From Microbacterium amylolyticum (GTDB lineage: Bacteria > Actinomycetota > Actinomycetes > Actinomycetales > Microbacteriaceae), in assembly GCF_011046975.1 (NCBI RefSeq), contig NZ_CP049253.1, positions 1,426,001-1,490,000 on the forward strand: a DNA stretch of 64,000 bases, written 5' to 3'. The notes under the pieces are model-generated. The model was not told where the DNA came from. It saw only the letters and a program-made list of their open reading frames with translations, and did not search any database. Each line of letters starts with the position of its first letter. The stretch's first letter is position 1. Made by a program: the position numbers and the translations under genes. This document shows positions 8,024 to 17,269 of the stretch, in pieces.

Positions 8024-8806
8024 TCACTCCGCCAGCGCGGCGCGGATCGCGGCCGTCACATCGTCCCGGACATCCGGACGACAGACCACGAGGTCGGGAA
8101 GGTAGGGGTCGGGCTGGTTGTAGACAAGATCTGAGCCGTCGAGGCGGGAGGTGAACAGCCCCGCGGCGCGCGCAACAGCAACGGGAGCAGCGCTGTCCCA
8201 CTCGTACTGCCCGCCGGCGTGAACATAGGCATCGGCCTGGCCGCGCACAACGGCGCAAATTTTGACGCCGGCCGATCCCATCGGCACCAGCTCGGCGCCG
8301 AGCGCTGCGGCAATGCTCTGCACCACCGCGGGCGGGCGGCTACGGCTGACGGCAATGCGGATCGGACCCGGCGTGCGGGGCGCGGGCGCCACCTCGGACG
8401 AGACGAGAACATCCTCCGGCCCGCCCAGGGCAACAGCGCCGAGGGCCAGCTGGCCTCGAACGATGAGCGCGATGTGCACGGCCCAGTCGTCGCGGCCCTC
8501 ACCGAACTCGCGCGTGCCGTCCAGCGGATCGATGATCCACACACGATCAGCGCCGAGACGGCGATCGCTGTCCGGCGCCTCTTCACTGAGCACGGCGTCC
8601 GAAGGAACCAGCTGAGCCAGCCGCGTGGCGATCGCGTCCTGCGCCGCACGATCGGCGAAGTCCTTGAGCGCTTGGCTTCGAAGGTGCGGGTTGTCCCGAC
8701 GCACCTCGAGAAGTCGCGTGGCCGCGGCAACCGCGAGCGAACGCGCAATACCGGCGTCGGCGGCATCTGCCTGACCGACGAGCGGTGTCGACTGCGCGTG
8801 GCTCAC
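8024..8806 (-). CDS. cysQ: 3'(2'),5'-bisphosphate nucleotidase (CysQ-type)
   Basis: Inositol-monophosphatase-fold enzyme expected to dephosphorylate 3'-phosphoadenosine 5'-phosphate, by-product of PAPS use, back to AMP; it may also trim PAPS. 260 aa. Metal-binding signature DPLDGTREF (~92-100), second motif EWDSAAPVAVARAAG near the C-terminus. GTG at 8806 is chosen because AGAGG lies 8 nt upstream; the nearby GTG at 8812 is too close to it. First gene of the sulfate-activation operon, which fits the role. Confidence 0.88.
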   Translation of the reverse strand: MSHAQSTPLVGQADAADAGIARSLAVAAATRLLEVRRDNPHLRSQALKDFADRAAQDAIATRLAQLVPSDAVLSEEAPDSDRRLGADRVWIIDPLDGTREFGEGRDDWAVHIALIVRGQLALGAVALGGPEDVLVSSEVAPAPRTPGPIRIAVSRSRPPAVVQSIAAALGAELVPMGSAGVKICAVVRGQADAYVHAGGQYEWDSAAPVAVARAAGLFTSRLDGSDLVYNQPDPYLPDLVVCRPDVRDDVTAAIRAALAE

Positions 8807-8931
8807 GTTCACATCCTCTAGGCCCCGGCCCCTTCCCCGTGTTTCGGAGGGCGCCGCCGTGACTCTACCGCGCAGGCATCGCCCCCACCGCATCCATCTG
8901 ACGCGGCGTTACGCACTGTGAAGTCACGTCA

Positions 8932-8945
8932 CAACGGGCCCGTTG
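8932..8945. promoter_or_regulatory. Palindrome in the cysQ/cysC divergent spacer
   Basis: CAACGGGCCCGTTG is a perfect 14-bp palindrome between two divergent sulfur-assimilation units, 56 bp before the cysC start. Position suggests an operator; the protein that binds it is unknown. Confidence 0.35.
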
Positions 8946-9000
8946 TTCCGGTGCACCGCAGAGTTGGATTTTTCGCGCGCCGCGGGGCACTCTGGGTCAC

Positions 9001-10119
9001 GTGACCGACGTGCACATCACCCTCAGCGCCGCCGAACTGCGCCACATCGAGCTTGCCCTGGCGAGCCCAACGCGGACGGCCCGCCTGACCCGCCCCGGCC
9101 TCGACGCCCACGAGGGCGACACCCTCGTGCTGCGCGATGAGGAGGGCACCGACATCGCCTCCCTCAGCGCCGAGCGCGTGCGCATCAGCGCCGCCGTCTG
9201 CATCACACCGGCGCAGCTGGGCACGGGAGTGGCGCCGGCGCCCGAGCCGGAGGTGATCATCGACGGCACGCTGACCCCCCGCCGCCCGCTGGGTCATCTC
9301 GACCAGCGCGAACTGCGCGTCTCACACGGGTTCCCCCGCCTGCCTCAGGCGGTGCTCATCACGGGAACCGTTCCTGCCCCGGGCGACGCCGGGTGGGCAT
9401 CGCATCCCGGCCCCGTCATCGTCATCGATCGCGGCAATTCCCGCCACCTGGCCGCGGCGGTCACGGCCGTCGCAGCGGCAGAGCGACGCGCGATCGTCCT
9501 GCCCGAGCCTCCCCGCAACGCTGCCGAGTGGGCCGAGCAGATCGTCGCCGACACCATCACGGTGTGGGAAACGCCCCTACCCGTCTCCCCCGGCCGCGTT
9601 CTGCTGCTCACGGGCCTCTCCGGCTCCGGGAAGTCCACGATCGCCAAGCTGCTGGTCCAGCGGCTCGCAGAAACGGACGAACGCATCGCCACCCTGCTCG
9701 ACGGCGACGAGGTGCGGCAGATGCTGACCGCCGGCCTCGGCTTCTCGCGCGAGGATCGGCTGGCTAACGTGCGGCGCATCGGCTGGGTCGCCGCGCTGGT
9801 CGCACAGCATGGCGGGATTGCCGTGTGCGCGCCGATCGCCCCGTACGAGGTGATGCGCACCGAGATGCGTGACCGCGCCGAACAGCACGGCCGATTCCTG
9901 CTGGTGCACGTGGCCACCCCCCTCGAGGTGTGCGAGGAGCGCGACCGCAAGGGCCTCTACGCTAAGGCGCGCGCGGGGCAGATCGACCAGTTCACCGGCA
10001 TCAGCGACCCGTATCAGCTCCCGATCGATCCCGATGTGACGATCGACCACACGCTCACGCCCGATGAGTCCGTCGATCGCATCATCGCCGCCCTCGCCAA
10101 GGTCGACGCCAACGCCTAG
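9001..10119 (+). CDS. cysC: APS kinase with an extra ~195-residue N-terminal region
   Basis: The C-terminal ~175 residues form a full adenylyl-sulfate kinase, which phosphorylates APS to PAPS: P-loop GLSGSGKST (~205-213), LDGDEVRQML, GFSREDRLANVRRIGW, and the KGLYAKARAG...FTGI...PY lid. The N-terminal region is unusual. Residues 1-~85 look like the PUA-like head of monomeric ATP sulfurylase (an ELRHIELALA helix, then VLRDEEGTDIASL), but no ATP-sulfurylase catalytic motif is seen between it and the kinase, suggesting a decayed or repurposed Sat-CysC fusion. GTG start at 9001 with CACTCT ending 7 nt before it (possibly leaderless). Divergent from cysQDN, which supplies APS. Confidence 0.88.
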   Translation: MTDVHITLSAAELRHIELALASPTRTARLTRPGLDAHEGDTLVLRDEEGTDIASLSAERVRISAAVCITPAQLGTGVAPAPEPEVIIDGTLTPRRPLGHLDQRELRVSHGFPRLPQAVLITGTVPAPGDAGWASHPGPVIVIDRGNSRHLAAAVTAVAAAERRAIVLPEPPRNAAEWAEQIVADTITVWETPLPVSPGRVLLLTGLSGSGKSTIAKLLVQRLAETDERIATLLDGDEVRQMLTAGLGFSREDRLANVRRIGWVAALVAQHGGIAVCAPIAPYEVMRTEMRDRAEQHGRFLLVHVATPLEVCEERDRKGLYAKARAGQIDQFTGISDPYQLPIDPDVTIDHTLTPDESVDRIIAALAKVDANA

Positions 10120-10121
10120 CG

Positions 10122-11000
10122 TCAGCCGACCGCCACGGGCTGCGGCGAGCGCGAACGGCGCACGTCCCACACGATCGACGTGATCCAGGCCGCCGCCACC
10201 GTGATGTACAGCGTGACGGTGAGCCAGGTGGGCACGCCAACCGAGTTCGAGAAGGTGCGCAGGTTCAGGCCGATCACGAGGAACCCGATCGTCGCTCCGA
10301 GCCGTTCGGTGGGGATGCGCCGCGTGAGCCAGGCCGCAAACGGCGCGGCGATCATGCCGCCCACCGCGAGGCCGATCACGAGGGGCCAGGCAACCGTCAG
10401 GCCGTTCGGGAGCGCCCACCAGAATCCGAGCACGGCGGCGCCCGCGGCGAAAATCTCTCCCACCGACACCGATCCGACCACCTGGTACGCGGGCAGCTTC
10501 GACGTGGTGAGCATCACCGGCATGGTCACCGGGCCCCACCCGCCGCCGCCGACCGCGTTGAGGAAGCCGGCCGTCAGGCCCGTGGGGGCGATGATGAACC
10601 GACGCGGCCCCGCCGACTGCCGGAGGCGTCCGCCGCGGCGGACGAATCGCCACACGATCAGAACCCCCAGCGCCACAAGAACGGAGCTGGTGAAGGGGCG
10701 GGCGGCGTCGAGCCCCGACAGCGATACCAGGGCCCATGCCCCGACGAATCCGCCAACGGCGCCGGAGATGCCCAGCGCGATTGCCGTGGGCCAGTGCACG
10801 TTGCCGAAGCGGTGGTGGGCAATGCCGCTGACGATGTCGCTGGCCACAGTGGCGATGTTCACGGAGGCGGAAACGAGGGCGGGAGCGATGCCCATGCCGA
10901 GCAGAACCGTTGCGGTGATGGTGCCGTAACCCATCCCGAGGCTGCCGTTGACCATCTGCGCAACGAACCCCGCAAGCAATGCAACGATGATGATCGGCAT
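10122..11000 (-). CDS. TauE/SafE-family membrane permease
   Basis: Polytopic membrane protein, 292 aa, of the TauE/SafE (DUF81) family of sulfur-compound and anion transporters. The two half-repeats each open with the family's small-residue helix (GFVAQMVNGSLGMGYGT; later FLNAVGGGGWGPVT), about eight membrane segments in all. ATG at 11000 is chosen because AAGGAGGG lies 5 nt upstream. It ends 2 nt from the convergent cysC. With sulfate-assimilation genes alongside, sulfate uptake or sulfite efflux is the likely job; the sequence cannot tell which. Confidence 0.85.
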   Translation of the reverse strand: MPIIIVALLAGFVAQMVNGSLGMGYGTITATVLLGMGIAPALVSASVNIATVASDIVSGIAHHRFGNVHWPTAIALGISGAVGGFVGAWALVSLSGLDAARPFTSSVLVALGVLIVWRFVRRGGRLRQSAGPRRFIIAPTGLTAGFLNAVGGGGWGPVTMPVMLTTSKLPAYQVVGSVSVGEIFAAGAAVLGFWWALPNGLTVAWPLVIGLAVGGMIAAPFAAWLTRRIPTERLGATIGFLVIGLNLRTFSNSVGVPTWLTVTLYITVAAAWITSIVWDVRRSRSPQPVAVG

Positions 11001-11114
11001 GTTTCCCTCCTTCTTCAAACTCGACTTAATTGGTCAGGTTAGTGGTGCTGCTCAACTTTGCGAGCTGTGCGACGTTGTGTGACAACGCCCGGAACGATCA
11101 GCGAAGATAGGGCC

Positions 11115-12212
11115 GTGACAAACGGGATCATCATGCACGAATGGCTCTCCCCCGCTGGCGGATCGGAGAACGTCTTCGAGGCGATCGCGCGCGCCTTCCC
11201 GGACGCCGAACGTTGGTGCCTGTGGAACGAGGCAAACCGGCTGCAGCCCATCAACGAAACGGTCCTCGCCCGCACTCCCCTCAAGGGAAAAAAGGCCCTC
11301 GCCCTGCCCTTCATGCCGGCGGTGTGGCGCAACCTCCCGAGGCGCGACGCCGACTGGATCCTCGCCAGCACCCACCTGTTCGCGCACCACGCCCGCTTTG
11401 CCGGCCCCGCCCGCGACGCCCCCAAACTGGTCTACGCCCACACCCCCGCTCGGTACATCTGGGTGCCAGAGCTCGACGGCCGCGGCGAAAGCCTGCCGGC
11501 CCGTGCCGCCTCCGCACTGCTCAAGCCCCTAGACCGCAAGCGCGCCCAGGAGCCCGTGGCGATCGCCGCCAACAGCCGCTTCATCGCCCAGCGCATCGCC
11601 GACACCTGGGAACGGGACGCCGAGGTGATCTACCCCAACGTAGACGTCACGCGAATCCTCGCCGAACCGCAACTCACCCCCGCCGAACAGGCCACGCTGG
11701 ATGCCCTGCCCGCCGACTTCCTCCTCGGCTTCAGCCGCTTCGTGCCCTATAAGCGCCTCGAAGCAGCCATCGACGCCGGTCGCGTCTCGGGACTTCCCGT
11801 TGTCCTCGCCGGCGGCGGCGACGGCGAAGCCCAGCTGCGGGCATACGGCAACGATCGCCACCCCGGCAAGGTCACCTTCTGCCTAAACCCCTCCGACGCG
11901 CTGCTGTCGGCCATCCTCCGCCGCGCCACCGCGCTCGTATTCGCCCCCATCGAAGACTTCGGCATCATCCCCGTGGAAGCAATGGCCGCCGGAACCCCCG
12001 TCATCACCGGCGCGGTCGGCGGAGCCGTGGAATCGGTGATCGACGGCACAACGGGCGCCCACGTGCACGACTGGAACAGTGACGCCGAACTGCGCACGGC
12101 CGTCGAACGCGCCACGGCCGCGGACCCCGCCGCCTGCCGCGAGCGCGCAAAGGACTTCTCCGCCGAGGTCTTCGACGAGAAAATCCGCGACTTCGTCGCC
12201 AGGAACACGTAA
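11115..12212 (+). CDS. Glycosyltransferase, GT4-like
   Basis: GT-B fold glycosyltransferase, 365 aa, cytoplasmic face. N-terminal phrase HEWLSPAGGSENVFEAIA, acceptor loop YAHTPARYIW, linker FSRFVPYKRLEAAIDA, and the retaining E-x7-E motif EDFGIIPVEAMAAGTPVI (~278-295) that binds the sugar nucleotide. GTG 11115 is taken as start; GAAGAT ends 6 nt before it, so a leaderless transcript is possible. The next gene, an acyltransferase, overlaps its stop by 1 nt: a two-gene unit for glycan building and decoration. The substrate is not readable. Confidence 0.85.
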   Translation: MTNGIIMHEWLSPAGGSENVFEAIARAFPDAERWCLWNEANRLQPINETVLARTPLKGKKALALPFMPAVWRNLPRRDADWILASTHLFAHHARFAGPARDAPKLVYAHTPARYIWVPELDGRGESLPARAASALLKPLDRKRAQEPVAIAANSRFIAQRIADTWERDAEVIYPNVDVTRILAEPQLTPAEQATLDALPADFLLGFSRFVPYKRLEAAIDAGRVSGLPVVLAGGGDGEAQLRAYGNDRHPGKVTFCLNPSDALLSAILRRATALVFAPIEDFGIIPVEAMAAGTPVITGAVGGAVESVIDGTTGAHVHDWNSDAELRTAVERATAADPAACRERAKDFSAEVFDEKIRDFVARNT

Positions 12213-13261
12213 TGCACCCGGCATCACGGATCGCCTGGATCGACGCCGCACGCGCCATCTGCGTGCTGGGCGTTGTTCTCATGCACACCGTGCTGTCGAT
12301 CCAGGCGTTCAGCCTCGACATTCCCACGTGGCGCATCGCGGTTGACGAGTTCGGGCCCTTCCGAATGTCGGCGCTCTCGCTGCTCAGCGGCCTGCTGCTC
12401 TCGCGCCGCATCCGCACCGGGTGGCATGACAGCTCCGTGCGCTCATCGATCGCCCATTCCCTCTGGCTCTACGCCGTTTGGCTGCTGCTGTTCACGATCT
12501 TCGCGATCACCGTCGGATCCTTCTTCTGGACAGGGCCGATCGGCATGGGCACGACAAAGCAGGCCTGGCAGGCGTTCGCGTCACAACTGATCCTGCCGCG
12601 CACCGTGCTCTGGTACGTGCTGGCGCTGGCCGTGTGGAGCGCGCTGCTGACCACCGTGCGCCGCGCCGACCCCGGCCTCGTGCTGGTGCTCCTGGGCACC
12701 GTCTCGGTACTGAGCTCCTGGATGCCGCTCCTCGAAGGCTCAGACCAGTACCGCAACATCTGCCGGTACGCCGTGTTCTTCGCGATCGGTGTTTATGGGG
12801 CCCGGCTCCTGCGCAGGTGGATGAGCGACGAACCGGCGCGCGTTCTCGGCTGGTCGGCGCTCGCATTCGTCGCGTTCCGCGGACTGGAGTGGTTCGTCGA
12901 CACCGAGCACATCGGTGACTTCGTGGCCCTCCCCCGCGACATCGCGGGCGCCCTGGCGCTACTCGCCGCCATCGTTTTCGTGTGCCGCCTGCGTCCCGCC
13001 AGCACGGCGCTCGCGTGGATCGGCCGGCGCACCCTGCCGATCTACGTGATGCACGGACTTCTCCTGGAGCTGCTCATCCTCTTCCCCGGCTGGTGGGTGC
13101 GCCCGCTGCAATCGAGCGAGGCCCTGCTGCAGCTGAGCCCGATCCTCATCACCCTCGGCTGCGCCGCCGCCGCGATCGCCGTGTACGAGCTCGCGATGCG
13201 CACCCCGGCGCGCGTGGTGTTCGTTCTACCGACGCCCGTGGCGAAAGCCGTTCGGGCGTAG
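12212..13261 (+). CDS. Membrane acyltransferase (family 3)
   Basis: Integral membrane O-acyltransferase of the acyltransferase-3 (NodX/OafA/OpgC) family, 349 aa with about ten hydrophobic segments. The N-terminus has the family's IAWIDAARAICVLGVVLMHT with the catalytic-site His at ~25; RTLPIYVMHG occurs near the end of the core. It likely acetylates or succinylates a surface glycan. Its ATG overlaps the TAA of the upstream glycosyltransferase. Confidence 0.87.
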   Translation: MHPASRIAWIDAARAICVLGVVLMHTVLSIQAFSLDIPTWRIAVDEFGPFRMSALSLLSGLLLSRRIRTGWHDSSVRSSIAHSLWLYAVWLLLFTIFAITVGSFFWTGPIGMGTTKQAWQAFASQLILPRTVLWYVLALAVWSALLTTVRRADPGLVLVLLGTVSVLSSWMPLLEGSDQYRNICRYAVFFAIGVYGARLLRRWMSDEPARVLGWSALAFVAFRGLEWFVDTEHIGDFVALPRDIAGALALLAAIVFVCRLRPASTALAWIGRRTLPIYVMHGLLLELLILFPGWWVRPLQSSEALLQLSPILITLGCAAAAIAVYELAMRTPARVVFVLPTPVAKAVRA

Positions 13262-13341
13262 GGCGGTCATCCCCGCGTTGCGTTTCTGCTCTGTGGGGGT
13301 TTCGTGCCCGGTTTGGCGAAGCCACTCGCGAGGGGTGGGCT

Positions 13342-14316
13342 TCACGCCGCCGACACCGCCTGATAGCTCTGCCCGTGCGGGGCGACCAGCGCAACCGGCT
13401 TCTGGTCGACAGCAAGAATCGTCCTGCCGCCGATGGGTTCGCGCACCCGCGCTGTGACCTCCGGGAGAACGCCCGCGCCTTCGTTCGACACCCACGTCAC
13501 ATTCGGGAACGATCTGACCAGCCGGGCGAACTCTTCGCGCCTTTCCGGCGTCAGGTACACGAGAACGGCGCTGTGAAACACGACCACGCGCGCGCCGTCC
13601 GGAGCCTGATCGATGAGGTCGGGAAGTCGCTCGATAAGGTCTCCCGGCACCACGTGTGGCGGATCGCCAGCGGCGAGCGCGGCAGCGGCGCGCAGACGTT
13701 GACGGCGATCATGATGCTCTGGCCAGACAAGCGTTTCCAGCCAGTTCATCTGGTCGGCATCGGTCACGTCGATCGGGTTCAGATCGACGCCCGCGCGCCA
13801 CACCACCTCCGGCAGCCGGGATGGGACGGATGGGGCGTCGATAGAGCACGGGAGCACTACGGGGCTCGGCCCCTCCGCCGGATCAATCGTCGTCTCTGCG
13901 CCGTCCGCGGCGTAGCGATAGCTGTACCGGTCCGGGAACAGACACAGACCCGCGGATGCGCCCACCTCGATCAGCGCCAGCGGCCCATCCATTCGCGAAA
14001 GAACAGGGAGCAGAACGGCGCACCGGCCCGCCTCGTTGGTCTGAGTGCTGCGCGAAACGATCACCGGATCAACGCGATGCCAATGCTCGGCGAGCCACGA
14101 AATGACGTCCCTCGACGATCCGACGGGCGCCCCGACAAAGCGTGCGGCGCCAAAGACAAGATTCGGCTGACGCTTGCCGTGCGGCAGTGACGCGATGAGT
14201 CGCAGCGTGGCCGGATGTTCCGCAATGCCACGGGCCCAGTCTTCGTACACGGGTGAAACACCGCGGGCCTCAACATCGGCCCAGTGTCTATAGGCGGCAG
14301 CGAGTGTGTCCGTCAT
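13342..14316 (-). CDS. DUF2332 family protein
   Basis: 324-aa cytoplasmic protein of the DUF2332 family, common in actinobacteria and without known function. It carries the family's methyltransferase-like core: ALIEVGASAGLCLFPDRYSY (~120-139), GVDLNPIDVTD and VVFHSAVLVYLTPERR. The GASAGL loop and GxDLNPxD pair recall SAM-binding Rossmann folds, so a methyltransferase-related role is an inference only. Monocistronic. Confidence 0.8.
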   Translation of the reverse strand: MTDTLAAAYRHWADVEARGVSPVYEDWARGIAEHPATLRLIASLPHGKRQPNLVFGAARFVGAPVGSSRDVISWLAEHWHRVDPVIVSRSTQTNEAGRCAVLLPVLSRMDGPLALIEVGASAGLCLFPDRYSYRYAADGAETTIDPAEGPSPVVLPCSIDAPSVPSRLPEVVWRAGVDLNPIDVTDADQMNWLETLVWPEHHDRRQRLRAAAALAAGDPPHVVPGDLIERLPDLIDQAPDGARVVVFHSAVLVYLTPERREEFARLVRSFPNVTWVSNEGAGVLPEVTARVREPIGGRTILAVDQKPVALVAPHGQSYQAVSAA

Positions 14317-14394
14317 ACCGGGACCCTACCCGTGCGGTTGCGTATCCTCCCGGTCCCTGTCGCGGGCGGGCGCCCAACACCTACCCCGTTCACC

Positions 14395-14610
14395 ATGAGT
14401 GCGGAGAAGCTGCGTTTTCAGACCACGATCGGCGTCGAGGTGAAGGGCGAGACGTGGAGCTGCGTCGAAATCCCTGACTCCGCCGAGTTCTTCGGAAGGG
14501 GGAAGACCGTCCGCGTCGATGATGTCGCGGTGGAGAACGTCGGCGCGAGGGTGACCGGCACAGATACAAACCTGCCGCTCGGCAACAAGTACCCCGCTCG
14601 CGAGGAGTGA
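14395..14610 (+). CDS. Small DUF1905-like protein
   Basis: 71-aa soluble protein starting MSAEKLRFQTTIGVEV. The layout (beta strand, WSCVEIPDSAEFFG, then RGKTVRVDDVAVENV) resembles the DUF1905 fold of small actinobacterial proteins, although the C-terminus diverges from what I remember. No clear ribosome site precedes 14395. Function unknown. Confidence 0.55.
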   Translation: MSAEKLRFQTTIGVEVKGETWSCVEIPDSAEFFGRGKTVRVDDVAVENVGARVTGTDTNLPLGNKYPAREE

Positions 14611-14629
14611 AGGCGGGCGGCGCCCCTTC

Positions 14630-15253
14630 CTACCGCGGCGCGTACCCCAGGGCGATGAGACGCTCCGAGATCGCGCGCTCGGCGCGGTGGTACGGGACGT
14701 CGCCGCCATGCAGCACGGACGCGGCGTTGGCGTGGGAGAGCATCGCCTCAAGCTCGAAAACCAGCTGTGTCGCATCATCGAGGCGCGGCAGATCCCCGTC
14801 TTCCATCGCGCGTGCGATCGAGATCTCCAGATACGAGCGCCAGAGATCCATGGCCTCGGTGATCGCGTCGCGCACCGGACCGGGGTGTGCGGCGAACTCC
14901 GCGGATACCGCGAGAAAGAAACACCCGCCGGCGAAGGTGCGCCCGGAGGAGTAGTCGATCCACGTGCGAACGAGCGCCCGGAGGCGCCGAATACCGCGAG
15001 GGGCAGAACGGGCGGGCTTCACGACCACGTCGATAAAAGTGCGCTTGGCCTCGGCAACGACGGCGAGCTGAAGCTGCTCCTTTGAGCCGAACAGCGCCGC
15101 GACGCCACTCTTGCTGGTCGATGTTTCGGCGGCGAGCTGCGCGATCGAGACGCCGGTGAGCCCATCGGTCGATGCCCGTTGCATCGCGACCGCGAGCACG
15201 GCCTGGCGGGACCTGTCGCCGCGTGCCCGGCGCCCGTCGACCACGGTTGTCAT
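14630..15253 (-). CDS. TetR-family regulator
   Basis: 207-aa repressor. The DNA-binding domain is at ~12-58 (GVSIAQLAAETSTSKSGVAALFGSKEQL), followed by a helical ligand domain with GGCFFLAVSAEFAAHPGPVRDA. It is divergent from an alpha/beta hydrolase, and the shared spacer carries two copies of a 14-bp direct repeat, so it probably represses itself and the hydrolase. Confidence 0.9.
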   Translation of the reverse strand: MTTVVDGRRARGDRSRQAVLAVAMQRASTDGLTGVSIAQLAAETSTSKSGVAALFGSKEQLQLAVVAEAKRTFIDVVVKPARSAPRGIRRLRALVRTWIDYSSGRTFAGGCFFLAVSAEFAAHPGPVRDAITEAMDLWRSYLEISIARAMEDGDLPRLDDATQLVFELEAMLSHANAASVLHGGDVPYHRAERAISERLIALGYAPR

Positions 15254-15270
15254 CTCACCAAGGTATCAGT

Positions 15271-15308
15271 ACGATCGTCCGTATATCTTTATGAACGATC
15301 GTCCGTAT
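15271..15308. promoter_or_regulatory. Tandem operator of the TetR/hydrolase pair
   Basis: The 14-mer ACGATCGTCCGTAT occurs twice in direct orientation (15271-15284 and 15295-15308), exactly 24 bp apart, in the 83-bp divergent spacer. Each carries a CGATCG centre. It is very likely the TetR binding site. Confidence 0.75.
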
Positions 15309-15336
15309 TGTTACTCCCTGTCTTCTGAGGACCGAT

Positions 15337-16176
15337 ATGCCCGCGAAAGCCCTGACTCACGCCATTGATCGTCTGTCGCCCACGCTCGCCGCCGCCATCA
15401 CTTACCCCACCTATGTCGGCGGAGGGAAGCGGCGTGCGGTGCATGAACGCGAACGCGCGACCCATGAAGAGGCGCGGCGAACCCGTATGCACATCGGCGG
15501 CCGCCGAATCATCGTGTACGAATGGGGCACAGGACCCCGCACCGTGCTCCTCGTCCACGGTTGGCGCGGACGCGCCTCCCAGTTCGCGTCGATCGTGCGG
15601 GAGCTGCGGTCCGCCGGATTCCGCGTGGTTTCGTTCGACGCACCCGCCTCCGGCGATTCCCAAGGAAGGCGGACGCACATGGGAGAGTTCCAACGGGTGA
15701 TCAGCGTGCTCGCACGACGCGAGCCAACGGGCCGTTTCCCCCTGGTCGTCGCACACTCGGCCGGAACTCTCGCGGCGCTCGTCGCGGCAGCGGATCGGGG
15801 CATCACCGGGCGCATCGTGGCGATCTCCCCCGTCGTGCGCTTCTCCTATCTCGGCGAGGCATTCGCGCGCATGGCCGGCCTGGGGAATGCCGCGCGGCTG
15901 CGCCACGAGGGGTGGTTCGCCGCCCGGCTGCGACGAGAGGGCGTCGATGCGGGACCCTACGACCTCCTCGCCCGAGACCTTCCGCCGCACCTCCATGTTG
16001 ACGTCGTCCACGACACCGACGACCCGTTGTCTGATGTGACCGAAAGTCGGCGCTTCGCCGCCCGGCATCCCGGCCAGGTACGGCTCGTCGAAACAGTGGG
16101 CCTCGGGCATTCGCACATCCTCCGTGCCGACGTCACCCTGGACACCGTGCTGGCCGTTGCCGAACGGGGCGCATGA
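15337..16176 (+). CDS. Alpha/beta hydrolase
   Basis: Cytoplasmic esterase/lipase-like hydrolase, 279 aa. Oxyanion region VLLVHGWRGRASQFASIV (~70-87), nucleophile elbow AHSAG (~132-136), catalytic-acid region near DTDDPLSD, and His in GLGHSHIL (~258-265). Substrate unknown. Divergent from its probable TetR regulator; ATG at 15337 lies 29 bp beyond the operator. Confidence 0.87.
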   Translation: MPAKALTHAIDRLSPTLAAAITYPTYVGGGKRRAVHERERATHEEARRTRMHIGGRRIIVYEWGTGPRTVLLVHGWRGRASQFASIVRELRSAGFRVVSFDAPASGDSQGRRTHMGEFQRVISVLARREPTGRFPLVVAHSAGTLAALVAAADRGITGRIVAISPVVRFSYLGEAFARMAGLGNAARLRHEGWFAARLRREGVDAGPYDLLARDLPPHLHVDVVHDTDDPLSDVTESRRFAARHPGQVRLVETVGLGHSHILRADVTLDTVLAVAERGA

Positions 16177-16252
16177 AGAGAGCCACCCATCGGTTTGCGC
16201 CCTCGGCAAACACTTTTCCTGCGACCCGGCCGCACCCCCTACGCTGGTGGTG

Positions 16253-17203
16253 ATGACCACGTGGATCGATACCCGCTGGGACGGGCAACACGGAATCGGC
16301 CGGTACGCGCGGGAAATCTATCCGCGCCTCACCGTCGAGTCCTCCCCCCTCCCTGTCCGGGGCGCAACCGCCTCCGGACTCAACGCGATCAAGCGCGTAC
16401 CGAAGGGGCTGATCTACTCCCCCGGATACGCGGCATTTGCCCGTGCCGAGCGCCAGGTGATGACGATCCACGATCTCATCCACCTGCAGACGCCCTGGCC
16501 GCAGCGCGCAAAGTACCTGGCGTTCTACAACGCCGTTGCCCGCCCCGTCATCCGCCGGGCCGGTGTTGTGTTCACGGTGTCCGAAACCTCGCGTCGCGCG
16601 ATCGCCGCCTGGCTGAAGGATCCGTCGGTGGAGATCATCAACGCCGGTCTGGGATCGTCCGATGCCTTCCGCACCGACGTTGAGGCCGCCCCCGCCGACG
16701 ACCCCTATGTGATGTACGTTGGCAACCTCCGCGCGCACAAAAACCTTCGCACGGTGCTGCGCGCCCTGAAGCATCTTCCCGGCGCGCACCTGCGAGCGCT
16801 GATTCCTGCAGGCGAACATGACGAAGCCCACGCCATCTGCGATCGGCTCCGCATCACCGATCGCGTGCAGCTGCTTGCGGGGCTCAGCGACGACGACCTG
16901 GCCCGTCAGTACCGCGGCGCTTCCGCCACCGTGATGCCCTCCGTCGTCGAGGGCTTCGGGCTGCCGCCACTGGAGAGCATTATGACGGGAACACCCGTCA
17001 TCTTCTGGGAGGGCTGCTCCGCCGTTGCCGAAACCGTCGGCGATGACGGCTGGGCGATCGAAGACTCGCAGGATGCCGTCGAATGGGCTGATCGCATCGA
17101 GGACGCCGTGAACGCGCACCGTCGCGTCATGCCCCAGACGCGAACCTACGACTGGGATGCGACGGCCGCCACAATCGACGGCGTTCTGAAGCGCCTGTCC
17201 TAG
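16253..17203 (+). CDS. Glycosyltransferase family 4-like
   Basis: GT-B glycosyltransferase, 316 aa. It starts MTTWIDTRWDGQHGIGRYAR, the typical N-terminus of small actinobacterial GT4 mannosyl/rhamnosyl transferases, with donor-site motif VEGFGLPPLESIMTGTPVI (~232-250) and YVGNLRAHKNLRTVLRAL at the start of the second domain. TACGCT (16240-16245) ends exactly 7 nt before ATG 16253, so the mRNA is probably leaderless. GTG codons at 16247 and 16250 are in-frame alternatives. Confidence 0.86.
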   Translation: MTTWIDTRWDGQHGIGRYAREIYPRLTVESSPLPVRGATASGLNAIKRVPKGLIYSPGYAAFARAERQVMTIHDLIHLQTPWPQRAKYLAFYNAVARPVIRRAGVVFTVSETSRRAIAAWLKDPSVEIINAGLGSSDAFRTDVEAAPADDPYVMYVGNLRAHKNLRTVLRALKHLPGAHLRALIPAGEHDEAHAICDRLRITDRVQLLAGLSDDDLARQYRGASATVMPSVVEGFGLPPLESIMTGTPVIFWEGCSAVAETVGDDGWAIEDSQDAVEWADRIEDAVNAHRRVMPQTRTYDWDATAATIDGVLKRLS

Positions 17204-17269
17204 CCCCCAGAAGCGTCAAACGCGCCCGGAAAGCCCCGGGCACAGCTCGGCTCCGCCGCGCCAGCCGAA

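Noticed and set aside
8013..8258. N-terminal extension of cysD to 8258
   Set aside because: Overlaps cysQ and is unlike CysD; TTG 8012 with an AGGAA ribosome site gives the usual length.
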